From: Chrysemys picta bellii
Lineage: Eukaryota > Chordata > Testudines > Emydidae
Direction of reading: 5' to 3'
Assembly (NCBI RefSeq): GCF_011386835.1
Contig: NC_088792.1
Coordinates: 65,335,787-65,399,786, forward strand
Length of the DNA stretch: 64,000 nt
A program made the translations under genes and the position numbers. Shown here in pieces: positions 35,990 to 47,700 of this stretch. Position 1 is the first letter of the stretch; each line of letters opens with the position of its first letter. The notes under the pieces are model-generated. The model worked only from the letters and a program-made list of their open reading frames with translations, was not told the origin of the DNA and searched no databases.

Positions 35990-37049
35990 GTGTATAGCTG
36001 CAACCCTGGTTCAGCAACTCTGACCCCAGCAGCCTGTCAGCAACACTCCAGCCACACTCTGGCTTCCAGCAGCCTTGGTCACTATTTGCAGGGTGACCCC
36101 AACACACTCCCAGCCCAAGATTTTCCTCAAAAAAATGTGTTCTGCACTGTCCAGCCCTCTCCTGGACAGTCCAAATATATTAGGTCCATTGCCCCTCTAA
36201 AGGGATCAACACGCTACGGTCTGCTACCTTAAATGAAGTTACTCAAACAATTCACAACACTGCAGTTTTAATTAAAGAATGGAACACATTCATTTAACTA
36301 CAAGGAGATAGGTTTTAAGTGAGTACAAGCATGGAAGCCAGAAATGGTCACAAGAGAAATAAAGATAAAACACATTCTAAACTTAACAAACTAGACTTGG
36401 TACAAGGTGAAATTCTTACCACAGGTTTCCACAGGTTTCCAGTAACATTGCTGACCAAGTTTCAGGCCATATATAGCTAGATCTATATAGGCTGTTTCTT
36501 TTGTCTTCTTAGGTGAAAAAAGAGAGAGCTGGACAGGATGAGATAAAATGGAAGGGTTTTGCCCATCACTTTTATAGTTCAGCCCTCCTTTGAGAGGGAT
36601 ATTCCTGAAGGTTATCTCTCAAAGCAAAGTTTATTCAAACAGTAAAGAAGGCGACATGGTGTCTAGAAGCGAAAGAGGTTCCATGCTATTTCTTCCCACC
36701 TCTGTTTGCTGAAATGCAGATTTTCCTTGTCTCCTGTCTTCCTCCTCTCGCTGTCTGAGGATCCTGTTTACAACTTATATGTAAATTGAGGTGAACACAC
36801 ATTCCTTTCTTTATGTTCTGCTTGACCAGTTCTGCCTCATCGGGACTATGTGGCTTTGAACATGTGCCACCAACATCCTTCGGGGGAATTCATATCTTTA
36901 TACATAATGTTGCTACATAGAGTCTATCATGATAGTATTGACCATCAAGTTATTAGTTTTCAAGTGATACCTTACAAGGCATATTTTGTACAAAGATTGT
37001 TATAATAGTGAGTCGGGTGTGAATACCAGGGTACATTCTGTCACACACA
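35990..37049 (-). repeat. LTR-type repeat, about 1.1 kb, minus strand
   Basis: On the minus strand it starts TGTGACAGAATGTACCCTGG (from about 37,045), which I recognise as the opening of a frequent turtle repeat with LTR-like structure. A TATA-type box, CTATAAAAG, occurs on the minus strand near 36,575. Toward the other end is the characteristic 'tgtccaggagagggctgg' to 'gtgttggggtcaccctgc' wording. No internal retroviral or Gypsy coding sequence is adjacent, so this would be a solitary terminal repeat or part of one. The class is not certain. Confidence 0.55.
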
Positions 37050-37855
37050 GTCACAGAAGGCTGCACCTGCCAGTTGCCATATTTGTTGCTATTCTGTCAC
37101 TGTCATCTTACTATAAGAAAAAAATAGCAGCATGTCAATCACTGTCTAGCTGACAGCTTGGTGCTTCGAATTGACACCCAAGAGATCCTCTCTATTCAAT
37201 CACTCCCAAATGCCAACACAAGAAACCAGCCAGTCTTATTATTTGTTTCACACCTCATCAGCTGCAACAAAACTCTCCATCTAATCACCCTATGTAAATG
37301 ATGGACTAGAGAAAGATATTCAAACCCCATTGAAGAGCAGACCCCTAGAAGGGCTCACTGTCTTCAGTGCAACAAACCAACCAGCACTTCCTTGCTCTAC
37401 TCAACATCTCACCAAACAATTCAAGGGTAGCCTAGAAACCACCAGACAACCCTCAGGCAACTAGACCCTGATTCAGCAAAACACTTAAGCACACAAGTAA
37501 ATTAAGATATTATGATATTGTCTGCACATCCAAAACAACATAACAACCAACATCATGTGTTCGGTTCTTTAAATTGGCTTCTGAAATGGCTGTGCTTCCA
37601 GCGGACAGTTCATGTGGGAAGAACCAAAGCCAATACTTAGGCTCTGATGGAGGTAATATCCTCAGGCAACATAAGAATAAGGAATGAGCTCAGCAGAAAC
37701 CCCCCTCACCAGGAACTTTCCACTCAAACTCATTAGTCCAGCTAATGATGGGAACTTGAAATTCCTTATTTAGAACTTGAAATTCTCCCTTATTAAGCAC
37801 TCTTCTGACACTGGGAAACAAAACCTCATTTGCAGAGCCTGGGAATTCTGCTTAG

Positions 37856-37858
<3 letters not shown>
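37050..37858. other. Non-coding stretch
   Basis: Shares the 18-mer GCCATATTTGTTGCTATT (about 37,076-37,093) with 23,408-23,425, so the two areas may carry pieces of one old repeat. Otherwise unassigned. Confidence 0.4.

Positions 37859-37886
<28 letters not shown>
37859..37886 (+). repeat. (CT)n microsatellite
   Basis: Fourteen CT units without interruption. Confidence 0.95.
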
Positions 37887-37924
37887 ACCTTTTTGTTTCA
37901 AAATCCAGTCACTAGAGAGAAGGA

Positions 37925-38060
37925 CGGTCTTGCATCTGAAGAAGTGAGGTTCTTACCCACGAAAGCTTATGCTCCCAATACTTCTGTTAGTCTCAAAGGT
38001 GCCACAGGACCCTCTGTTGCTTTTTACAGATTCAGACTAACACGGCTACCCCTCTGATAC
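37925..38060 (+). mobile_element. Penelope-type terminal fragment, 136 bp, with perfect 13-bp target duplication
   Basis: The insert is flanked by CTAGAGAGAAGGA on both sides (37,912-37,924 and 38,061-38,073), which fixes its limits exactly. The sequence runs from a hammerhead-like motif to the terminal 'acccctctgatac', matching the right half of 23,023-23,233. A variable-length duplication of this size fits target-primed retrotransposition, not a cut-and-paste transposon. I recognise it as a very frequent turtle repeat. Its link to Penelope elements is established knowledge of hammerhead-bearing families plus inference. Confidence 0.85.
37932..37974 (+). ncRNA. Hammerhead-ribozyme-like motif (fossil)
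   Basis: CTGAAGA at 37,936-37,942 and GAAA at 37,961-37,964 enclose a helix II: GTG/CAC plus GG/CC with one bulged A and a TTCTTA loop. GC-TTAT-GC follows as a minimal helix III. In the alternative, GCAT (37,932-37,935) pairs with ATGC (37,969-37,972), and the palindrome AGCT would form helix III between two molecules. An extra A precedes helix II compared with the consensus. A catalytic role is unproven. Confidence 0.5.
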
Positions 38061-38351
38061 CTAGAGAGAAGGAGTTTCCTGAAATCCCCAGTGGAGTTCC
38101 TAGAAATATGCAGTATTTTTATTGTTATTTTTCCCCATCATTAACATAGGACACTCAAGGTCTTTTTGAGGGCAGTGGGGTCTTCTTCTTTTAAAAGTCT
38201 GTTAACACGAATACAAAATCTCACTTTTATTTAAAACTGTAACTCCATCCCCTTTCCGTCTGCTTCATTCATTGCTACTTACAGTAATATATTGTTGCTC
38301 CTTTTCAACCCAGCAGATAGTCAAAGTTTAGGGCCCTGTGGGTGTTCCAGG

Positions 38352-38475
38352 TAGGGTGACCAGTCAGCAAATGTGAAAAATCGGGACAGGGGGTAGGGGA
38401 TAATAGGAGCCTATATAAGAAAAAGACCCCAAAATCAGGACTGTCTCTATAAAATCGGGACATATGGTCACCATA
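38352..38475 (-). mobile_element. hAT-type MITE, copy 3 (124 bp)
   Basis: Ends TAGGGTGACCAGT and ATGGTCACCATA. The octamer GTTCCAGG flanks both sides exactly (38,344-38,351 and 38,476-38,483). Same family as 20,024 and 20,703. Confidence 0.9.
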
Positions 38476-38483
38476 GTTCCAGG

Positions 38484-39199
38484 GTCCAGTTGGGAGCAGA
38501 AATTGCAGTTTTGTTTATTTACAGAGAATGTGCAAAGTCCTGTGTCTCTGAAACACAGACAATATCAAATAGCAGGAAAAAGCTTCTTTTGCTCCCAGCA
38601 CCAAGAGCACTCTTTTCAACGCACATCCTTCACCCAAAAACCTCTCCCCAGGTGTCTCGTAGAGTCAGCCGCCATGTTTTCGGCTGCTCCTTCTGTCTGT
38701 CTCTTTCTGTCTTTCTTGACTATTCTCAGCCTCTTTGAGTTCTGCCTTCACATACACCCCTACCCAAAACAATACTCAGCAGAAACTCCTGGATGACCTC
38801 ATACACTCTTTTTGTCTTGGTTGGCGTTTATGTTTACAGTTATGTTAATTAAAGGACAAGTTCCTGCCTATTAGTCTCAACCCCATAACAAGATTTCACC
38901 CAGCACATAACGCTATGTTTGGGGAGTAAGGCCAATATTTTCATCAATGGATGCCAAAAGCTAAACTCCTAAATCCGTATTTAGGCTCCTCAATAGGAGC
39001 TGCTGAGTGCTTAGCACATTTGTAAATAGACCACTTATTTAGGAGACTAATTACAGACTTGGACGCTTCACTTTACACCCCCATGTTTGGAAACCTTGGT
39101 CCTAATTTACCTTTTAACTCCTCTTTCAGCACAAACTCTGGTCAGTGCAGAATCTCCCTTTTCCCTGCTGCCCCTCCTGTTCATGAAATCTCAAACCAC
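38484..39199. other. Non-coding; contains a MITE-like fragment
   Basis: 38,925-39,085 carries 'ctaaatccgtatttaggctc' style palindromic wording typical of reptile MITEs. No gene. Confidence 0.4.
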
Positions 39200-39990
39200 A
39201 GTCCCAGTTCTCTTTAATGAGAAGTGTGACATCTTGCTCAGGATACGCAGACTGCCAGCCTGCTCTACCTCATCAGGAGAAACTTTGCTGCTGCTAAGCT
39301 GTGTGTCAGTTCCCTAACACACCAACTTGTCTGCCGGTGCAGTGAAGTTTGAGAACTGCTGCTCAGAGGGTTGGGAGAGCCCTGCCCACTTTCCTGATTC
39401 CAGATGGCCCAAGGACGCTGGACAACCCAAGGGACTTGGACCCTAGCCCAATGGATGCCCTCGAGTGGTGAGGAAACTGAGGCAGGGACATGTGTTTAAT
39501 GTTTATTATTTTGTATGATCTCTACATTCCTGTGCTTTACATGATAAAATATAAAAAAGCATTAATGTGTTAGACTCTGAGCAAAGTCTCTCTCTCGCTC
39601 TCTCTCTCTAGTCACTGCTTCACAACTACTGCGTGGCCCTGAGAGTGTTAAACTATAAACCAGAAGCTTTGCACCTTTGGAGTGGAATTCTAGGAGAGAG
39701 GGGTGTTTAAGTGCCAGGGAGTCTGAAGGGACAGCACTGTGGCCAGAGCAGCTAGGCAACCGGACAATGGATTCCAACCCTCAGAGAGGGATGACGAAGA
39801 GCAGGTCTGTGCCCTGAGAGTGAGCCTTAGGACCCTGAATTTGGGGCAGTGGCTGGACGCTGTTCAAGCTCCAGAAGCTTACCACATCCTTGGGGATGCA
39901 GAGCACAGAGGTTTGGGTTCCCCTCATAGCAGTCCTGGGGGGTGGCCAGGAAGGGGCACTCATTAGGATCTGTGAGAACTAGTCACTTCA
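39200..39990 (+). repeat. Unclassified interspersed repeat, possibly LTR-type
   Basis: AT-rich 'tttattattttgtatgatct' followed by a TC-rich tract (39,587-39,609) and GC-richer sequence. It feels like a long reptile repeat, but no boundary or duplication was found. 39,345-39,365 (AGTTTGAGAACTGCTG) is a hAT MITE end. Confidence 0.3.
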
Positions 39991-40207
39991 GAAAAATCTT
40001 GCTTCACGACCTTGGTCAGTGGATACTTGGCAGCCCCAATTGTTCATACAATGAAGTCAACAGCAGAACTTATTTTGAGCTCTGTGCTTTCCTTTACTCA
40101 ACTAACTCTTTCAGCAAACTTTTGTCCCAATTATATCTACCTCCCTTTCTGAAGTCCTTCATTTGTGTACCACTGTGACTGTGAGTAAACCTCCCCACTT
40201 CTCTGGG

Positions 40208-40286
40208 GTAAATACTGCCCCTCAGACTTCCACTGATGTCAGCGGAAGTCATGCATATGCATCTGAGGCCTGAGGGCAGCATTTGT
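40208..40286. repeat. Palindromic MITE
   Basis: AAATACTGCCCCTCAG (left) against CTGAGGGCAGCATTT (right), with further pairing inward around 'cttccactgatgtcagcgg'. Confidence 0.6.
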
Positions 40287-40738
40287 CCTGCTGCTCTCAA
40301 AAAGAGAGATCACTGGGGCTGTGCCAGGGCTAATCTGTTGAGGGTGTAGGTCATATACCCAGCATAATCATTTCATCAGCCCTACCAGCTGCTGTAATAA
40401 TGGGAATAAATTGTGTGGTTCAGCTTTGTGAATTTGGCTATATCATCCTGGGAGTGAGATGATGGTCACAGAGTCAGGAAAACAACCAGCAGAACAAGGC
40501 TGATTGTGGACAGAGCACCCAGGCTCCAAGGAGTGTACTGAGCTGCTCACCCAGCTGTGCAGCTTTAGTGAGCGATCCCCCTGCTGGTCCCACACTGGTC
40601 TCCAGAGAGATACATTTTCAGATTCAAGGCCAAAGCCTGTTTCCATTGAGTCAGTGACAAGACTCTCATTGACTTCAGTGGGGCCAGGATTTCACCCTCA
40701 TTTGTTATGTAAAAGTCCTGAAACCAGAGAGACCCTGA
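40287..40738. other. Non-coding; short MITE piece
   Basis: 40,665-40,700 (CATTGACTTCAGTGGGGCCA) is a half element of the type at 8,178. Confidence 0.45.
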
Positions 40739-40917
40739 GGCTATGTCCACACTTAAAACACTACAGCATAGACACTTACTACAGCGATGAGAGGAAGCGT
40801 CACTGGAGTAAATCCACATCCGAGGGAGACGGTAGCTAGGTCAATGGAAGAATTCTTCCATCAACCTAGCACTGTCTTCATAGGTCAGCTTAACTATGTC
40901 AGTCAATGATGGGACAT
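40739..40917 (+). repeat. Left part of a 'GGCTATGTCTACACT'-type element
   Basis: Starts GGCTATGTCCACACT and keeps the typical 'gacggtagctaggtcaatgg' palindrome centre. The right end is absent. Confidence 0.55.
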
Positions 40918-42889
40918 AAGGAACCCTCTTATTCCCCTGTGTAGGTTAACTGCATCGAGGGTCAGCAGGCAACACCATAGTCATCTCAGAAGGGACTAAC
41001 AATCACCTTAAACTCCTACCAGAGCTGAAGTCACTTGACACAGCTCTAACTAGCTCTGGGGGTATGTATAAGCAAATTCTGTGTCCAGTCCATATCTGGT
41101 ACAGAAGAACATAACATGGCCTATTCCACCTCCCGGTTTACTTCCTTGCACCAATGAGTATACCAAGTGTTCATTCTTGAAACCAGCTTGATTTACAAGT
41201 CAGTTTACTCAGTATCTCATAACTCTAATTGCCGTACTGGAAATCTTTACATTAACCAGGTGGATAATGCTGATGATTTAATGCTGCACATTATACCCTG
41301 AATAATCCCAAAAGCGCTTCTCAAACAAAATACATAAAACACCACTGAAACACAACCACTTCATGCACAGCAGACTATGTAACAGTGTGGGATGGAGGGG
41401 AGGGGAATTTTTTTCAAATGACACTAAGCAAGCCATTGTTCTTTCCAAAGTGGCCACAGGATCCATGCAAAGCAGACAGGCCCATTTGTTTTCCAAGGTC
41501 TCACACAAAAGATCCCCTCACAGTAAATGGCATGTTACAGTTCAGTTTAGCCACTTTGGCCGGAGGAAACTCTGATCTGACCCTGCTAGAATTTGAAAGG
41601 AGGGTGGAAAACCAATATCCTGTGGTAAAGCTTCAGCCTGATGCTTACAAATCATCATTACTGAATCCCAGCACTACCGAGCTCTGTTTTACATGAGCCC
41701 TTGACAAGCCAATGTTAGCGGCAGTTAATAAACGAGGTCCTTCTATACAGACTCAACAATAGTATACAAGTAATGCATCATCTGCTGTGGCACATTAAAA
41801 ATGTATGTAGCTGAGACATAAGACAACTGCCATTCATCTGAAAAGCTCTTCAGTCCCAAATAATGATGATTGATATGCAAGTACGTTCTACAATGAGTGC
41901 CTACGCTCATGAGAGAAAACTCATGGATGAAAATTATCTCCTCCCAACATCAACTGAGAAGAAAAATGAGTCATGGAATTTGTGGGGAATTATGTGGGGA
42001 TGGAATCCCACCAAACCATGTGCAGGACAAGGGAAGTGTAGCCTCTATTTGGCCAGTCTTCCACATCCTGGGCTGGAATAGGGTCTCCCTGTGTTGGGTT
42101 GTGGCCAATGAATTTACCTCATTGTGGACCCAGAGGCCATAGCCTGGCCTATCCTCCACACTAATTCACTAAATGTTTGGAAGGGGGATGGAATCCAGCA
42201 CTTCCATGAGCAGAGTTTGTGGCATCCTCTATATACCTACTCCTCGTTCTTCTTACCTTCCTGTGCAGTGAAGCTGTTATAGTTCCACTTCATTTGGGTG
42301 CCTTCTGCAATTCTGGGTGAATTTTACCCTATATGTATATTCTACACTGTAAGGTCTCTAAAGAAGGCCCAATCTGGGCAAACTGTAGGTAACTGAATGA
42401 TAGTTGGAGATATGGAGTCAGTCTACTCTTCAGGTGTATCTGTTTGATGGGATATATAGTACATTCAAATGCTTTGCTTTGTAACTTCTGTGTGCAAAGA
42501 ATTGACACATTATTAAAAAACAAATTCAATTAGCACGTTTGGAAATCATGTGGCAAGTTGGCTTGTGGTTCACTTGAGACCTCGTAAGCATGACAGCCCT
42601 GCCTAGTATATCTGGAGGGAAGGGAAATGTTGGGTGAGAAACCAGATCCACAGGTCTCTTTCAGAAAGATGCATGGTCAGAACTTCTCACCCGATGTATC
42701 TCCCATCAACTAACAGCACATACAGGCCACCACAGAAGGGCTGCAGTCACGTGTCAACAAAGGGGGGGGGGTCACAAAAATGTATTTGTAGGAAGGGCTC
42801 CTGCTTGAGCACTGAATGAGGCAGGGGTCCCTCAGAAATAATAGAGTGTAATAATGACTGGGTCATAATTAAAGCAGTGTGAATAATTG
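40918..42889. other. Non-coding stretch of about 2 kb
   Basis: No gene or bounded repeat. A run of eight G lies at about 42,762-42,770. Confidence 0.4.
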
Positions 42890-43350
42890 ACTTTTTGTTT
42901 TGCTGGCATTTCTGAAAAATCAAAAAAAAAAAAAAAAAGATTCATTGCAGCTCAAGCTGAAAAGTAATTTTTTCTAATTTTTCAGTGAATCGAAAAATCA
43001 AATAACAAATCATTTCAGAAGTCAAATGAAATGTTACGTTTGACCTGAAACAAAACATTGCATTTTCATCTCAAGTTTTTTTTTTAATGTTTTCTGTTTT
43101 TTTTTCATTTCAAAACAGAAAGTCCTTTTGAATCGAAAAATCAAAACGTCTTGTTTTCAAAGCATCAAAACAAAATGTTTTGATTTTTTTCAGAATGTTT
43201 ATTGTTGTTGTCGTTATTTTTATTGGGGGGGGTTTCAACCACAGCAATCTAGTGAATTCAACATGAATTTGTGAAACATTTCAGTCAACCAGAATCTGCA
43301 TTTTTCCACCAAAAATATTTTGGTGGAAAAATGTTGCCAGCACTTGTCAT
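42890..43350. repeat. AT-rich repeat of the 10,187 family
   Basis: Long poly-A/T words and 'tttcattt', 'aaaatgttttgat' motifs. The right end GGAAAAATGTTGCCAGCACT and left end 'ttttgctggcatttctgaaa' are roughly complementary. Confidence 0.45.
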
Positions 43351-44429
43351 AATGGATATGCATACGGGGTAGAGTGAAGTTAGCACAAACAACTTTGAGA
43401 TTGGTATTTCCTGATTTTTGAAGGCTTTTACTTTGCAAACTCAATGGCCTTTTAACATTGCTACACACACAAAGAGATTTTTAGTTTCAGGATAGTGTAC
43501 TTTGCAAAGAAACAGATGGGTTCAAATATCTAGTGAGGTAAACCAGCAGAAAAAAAGCCTTGAGGCTGAACAAGAGACTATGGAATATAGGATGAAAATA
43601 TCACTACTTGAGATTCCGTGCATACCTTACACTAGAGTCAGCTACAAAGCTACTATTTGTCATTAGGTTCCTAACCCACCTTATTACAGAACTAAGCCCA
43701 CTTCCTTTTTAGAGCACTTTTTAAATGGCCATATTTAAATTGTTAAAAGATGTCAACAAGCTGTGAGGGCCAGCCTCACACTGGCAGTAATTACCAGAGG
43801 GCAATGATCAATGGGGGTCTTTTGTTAGCATTGCAGGATCACTATTGACGCAGGAAGTGAGTGCCCCTGTGGTTTAGACTGAAGCTGAAATGGACAGCCA
43901 GCCTTGTCCTTGGCTGCTCACAAGCCACTAACCTACACTTAGCCCATTAATTATTCCTGCCCCAATGGCAGCAATCCTTATGAGCCACAATCAGCTGAGG
44001 AAAAGGAGGTCACAGGCAAACACAGAGGCTCCATTGATGGAAGCAGGAAGTGCATCCTTCCTCCCATGTGCAGCAGGACTATTGTTTGACTCCAGGGTGG
44101 TTCCTTTCATAAACAGGTACCAACACACGACAGCCCCGTCAGCTCCTGCTAAATTGAACGTTTGGATACATTTGACATGTTTGTTCCCCTTTTAAGATTA
44201 AATTTACATGGCACAGTGACCCCACTAATTGTATAGATGTGAGGAAAGATACTCATCACATTCCAGTGCATCCATTGCCTGGATCATCACATGGTCTGCT
44301 ACTCTAAACCATGGGCAAAGCCTGTAACTATTTACAAGGAACTTTACTCCACATTGCTTCAGTGGTACTGCTTGTGTGAGCAAAGTGATGTGCAAAAGTA
44401 TTTGCAGGATTGGGCCCTATAGATTTAGG
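43351..44429. other. Non-coding stretch
   Basis: No supported feature. Confidence 0.4.
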
Positions 44430-44556
44430 GCCTGATTCTCATTTACACTAAAGTCCTTTTACACTGCTCTGGTGTAAATTACATTTATACCCCATTAACC
44501 CTCCTTGATTCTGCCAGAAGTAAGTAAAACGGTCTTTGTGTAAATGGGAATCAGGC
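44430..44556. repeat. Palindromic MITE, 127 bp
   Basis: Terminal arms 44,430-44,448 and 44,538-44,556 are complementary at 18 of 19 positions (GCCTGATTCTCATTTACAC on the left). The interior has a further 'ctggtgtaaatta' block. Chompy-related in style. Confidence 0.75.
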
Positions 44557-45340
44557 TTCTTATCCATTTAAAAACATCACATTGCATTACTGTTCCTTTA
44601 CATTTCATTGCTCAAAGGGCAGCATTTTAAGTTGATTTCTGTTTTTTTTTAAAGTGGGGGGAGACATTAAAAAAGGAGAATATATAGAATAAAGTAAGCA
44701 CTGGCAACTCTTAGCCCAATCCTGCCCCTGTTAAAGGTTTGCCATTGACTTCACAGAGAAAAAGGATCAGGAGTTTGCAAAGTGTAGTTGGCATGTGTAT
44801 TTGGGAGGGAAAAGCTCATCTGCATATTGATTTAATACGTGCAGCCCGAGTGGTATTGTGTTTGCAAAAGGTTTGCTTCACTATGGCTCCTCCCTCTGAG
44901 AAACTGGGCAGCAGCTCTCAGCCAGGGAGTTCAAAAATACACAGAAAAGTCCCTGCCAGGGAGCCATTTCCTTCTGTAAATTGCCTTTGTGGAAAAGGAT
45001 TTTTTTTTTCTTCCTGCAAAGGTGGATGACATATGAAAAGAGGCCACTTTCAACATCTGCTGTAGCTTGGGGTTTGCCTTATGAGCCTATTGATTTTTTT
45101 TCAAGACGCATATATAGCTCTTATAACACACATGCAGTTCTTGTAGCTTAATCGGGCAGGATTTTCATGAGACTATGCAATTATAAGATTTTGTATTGTT
45201 TGTATAATGTAGATGCTCTCGGGGCTTCCATATGTGTAGCTCCATGTTTTTTCATCTAGATTTGTGCCAAACACCAGTGTACCAAAGTTCACAAGATGTA
45301 AGACCTGGTAAGTGGTAGGAGAAACCATTTAACTCTATGA
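44557..45340. other. Non-coding stretch
   Basis: 44,716-44,775 is a MITE fragment ('caatcctgcccctgttaaag' to 'ggatcaggag'). Otherwise unassigned. Confidence 0.4.
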
Positions 45341-45615
45341 GCTGGTCTACACTGGGGGGGGGGGATCGATCCAAGATACGCAACGTAGCTGAAGTCGAAG
45401 TATCTTGGATCGAATTACCTGGGGTCCAGACAGCGCGGGATCAACGGCTGCGGCTCCCCCATTGACTGCACTACCGCCATTCACTCTGGTGGAGTTCCGG
45501 AGTCGATCGTGAGCGCGTTCGGGGATCGATATATCGCGTCTTAACGAGACGTGATATATCGATCCCGGGTAAATCGATTGCTACCCGCCGATACGGCGGG
45601 TAGTGAAGACGTACC
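45341..45615 (+). mobile_element. Inverted-repeat DNA element, 'GGTCTACACT' family, copy 3
   Basis: Ends GCTGGTCTACACT and AGTGAAGACGTACCC. The internal hairpin arms at 45,522-45,541 and 45,547-45,566 agree at 19 of 20. A run of ten G follows the left end, as in copy 2. CpG-rich, without coding capacity. Confidence 0.75.
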
Positions 45616-46227
45616 CTATGTCTGAATGGTATTTCCAGTAGACAAACCTCAACGGTGAACCTTTTGGGAGACAGAAAAATCTGGCAATAATAATATTCCA
45701 TGGAGTTCTCTTTTCAAAGACTCCCAACTCCACACTGCCTGTAATAATTGAATGACTAGTTTTTTGGAGGCCACTTACCATATTTCAAACAGGTATTCTC
45801 AATTTTGTCCATATCAAAATGGCTCAGGAACCATTTCTATCTAGCCAGGACCCACTCTCCCATTTAGCAACAAGTCATGTCCCCCGATGCCTGTTTGCAA
45901 GTCCAAGTTTGCAAACCTCTGACTTAGAGGACCACACTTTCAGTGGCCCTCTAAAAACAATCCAGCAATGTTTGTGGATGTGTCAAGGAACACATGTGGG
46001 AACTTGCAAGTTCAAGGGTTCTGGTGAGCATAATTAAGTGGGGGTTTTGAAAGGAAACCACTCTGCCCCCATCAAGCCTGTGTGATCTGGCTGGATGAGG
46101 GTGGAGGGCAGTGGGGTTGCAGAGGTGAAGTCAGATATCTCCCACATGACACCAGTGAGCAGGACTACTGGGCAGCTTCCTCCCATGTCAGTTGCACAGG
46201 GTGCTGGGATCACTGGGTTCACATTGT
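45616..46227. other. Non-coding stretch
   Basis: No supported feature. Confidence 0.4.
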
Positions 46228-46400
46228 TCTTGATATTACTGGTAATGCCTAGAAGCCCCAGTTGAGACTGGGGCCCCATTGTGTCAGGCACTGTACACAC
46301 AGTACAAGACAGTCCCTGCCCCCAAAGACCTGACACTCTGTATAGACCTGGCAGGTGAAAGGTGGAAGGAAAGAGACACACAAGAAAGTGAAGTACCTTG
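46228..46400 (-). repeat. CORE-SINE / L2-type tail, reversed
   Basis: Plus-strand wording 'ggggccccattgtgtcaggc' then 'actgtacacacagtacaaga' and 'cagtccctgcccccaaagac' is the reverse complement of the tail seen at 3,957 and 47,550. Confidence 0.65.
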
Positions 46401-47403
46401 CCCAAGTACCTGACATATTTTGAATATTATGGTTGAAATGATGTCAGATGAAGATTATTATTGTATTTGTTTCTGTAAGTGATGTGTGAGCTTCATGACA
46501 TTGACAGGCATGGTGTATATCCTGAGACGCATACTCTGCAACTGAACACTTGACGTAGCATGAGGAGTTTCGTATGGGTGATTATAGCAACAGCTTTGAA
46601 TGTAAAGTATACTGGCTAAAGGAGAGCATCACAGAGTCAGGAATAATGCAATCAATTCAGAATGATCAACCTCATCCTGCCAAATCCATCCGGACTCAAA
46701 TGAGTAGCACCAGGTTTGCCCCAGTATTACCAAACATTTAAGGTCAGAGTTTGCCACCCTTACCACATGGTAAAATCAATGGGACTATTCACAGAGCACT
46801 CACTGCCCCAAAGGTCTTACAATAAGATTCTCTGTTAAACTACCCCAAGAGCACTCTTGTATACTTTACCTACAACTTTCTGCATGTCATAGTGATTTCT
46901 TAACCAATGTTTAATCAATGGTACATCAAGTCAAGCAACCGGAGAGGCTGTGTCTTACTGGGGGAAGTGGGTACTTAAGTGTCACTCAAGAACCACTAAA
47001 CAAGTTGCAGAAAGACTGCAAACAGCAAAAGTCCTTGATCAATTGGCAGCCTGGGTGAACGCACGTTGATAAGCAAACAAGAATGTCGCTTCACAAATTC
47101 CCAAGTCTGGCTGCTGTATAATATGAACTACGCAGGGTCAGTGTAGAGAAGATCAACATCACATTAATCTTCCAGGGAACTCCTGGAAAACCTCAAGAAG
47201 GCAGCATTTTAATCAGCTTTCCTGGGAATCTGCTGGGTTTTCATTGCAATTTCTGCAGTGGCAGATAGGGGGCTCTACCTAAGCAGGTGTATTTTATATT
47301 TAGGGGCTCTACCCCAGAGACCCTTATCCGGGCTTCCCCGAGATTAGATCAAATTACTGCAAGAATGAAAAGCATTCTTGAGCTATTGTGTTATCTGAGA
47401 GGA
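46401..47403. other. Non-coding stretch
   Basis: No supported feature. Confidence 0.4.
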
Positions 47404-47645
47404 AGGGTGGTCTTGTAGCTAAGACACTGGATGGGAGATTTGGGTTCAATTTCTGGCTCTGCCAATGACTTCCTGTTTGACTTTGGGCAAGTCACTTAAC
47501 CTCTCTGTGCCTTAGATCCCCCTCCATAGAATGAGAAGAACAGTATTTTATTTGTAAGCTCTTTGGGGCAGGGCTGTCTCTGACCACGTGACTGTACAGC
47601 GCCTCTCTAGGGACCTCTGGGCACTACTGCCCAACAAAGAATAAT
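47404..47645 (+). repeat. CORE-SINE (MIR-like), near full length
   Basis: Order of parts: tRNA-like head with B box GGTTCAATTTC; the CORE segment 'gactttgggcaagtcactta' with 'acctctctgtgcctta'; then the L2-like tail 'gtaagctctttggggcaggg', 'tgactgtacagcgcctc', and an 'aataata' end. Good preservation of the CORE makes this the clearest SINE in the window. Confidence 0.85.
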
Positions 47646-47700
47646 AACCAGAATGGAAAACATTATCCATCTATTTGATTGTAAATCACCAGAATCCATG

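Noticed and set aside
47404..47480. Possible tRNA gene from the B box GGTTCAATTTC
   Set aside because: Followed directly by CORE and L2-like tail, so it is a CORE-SINE.
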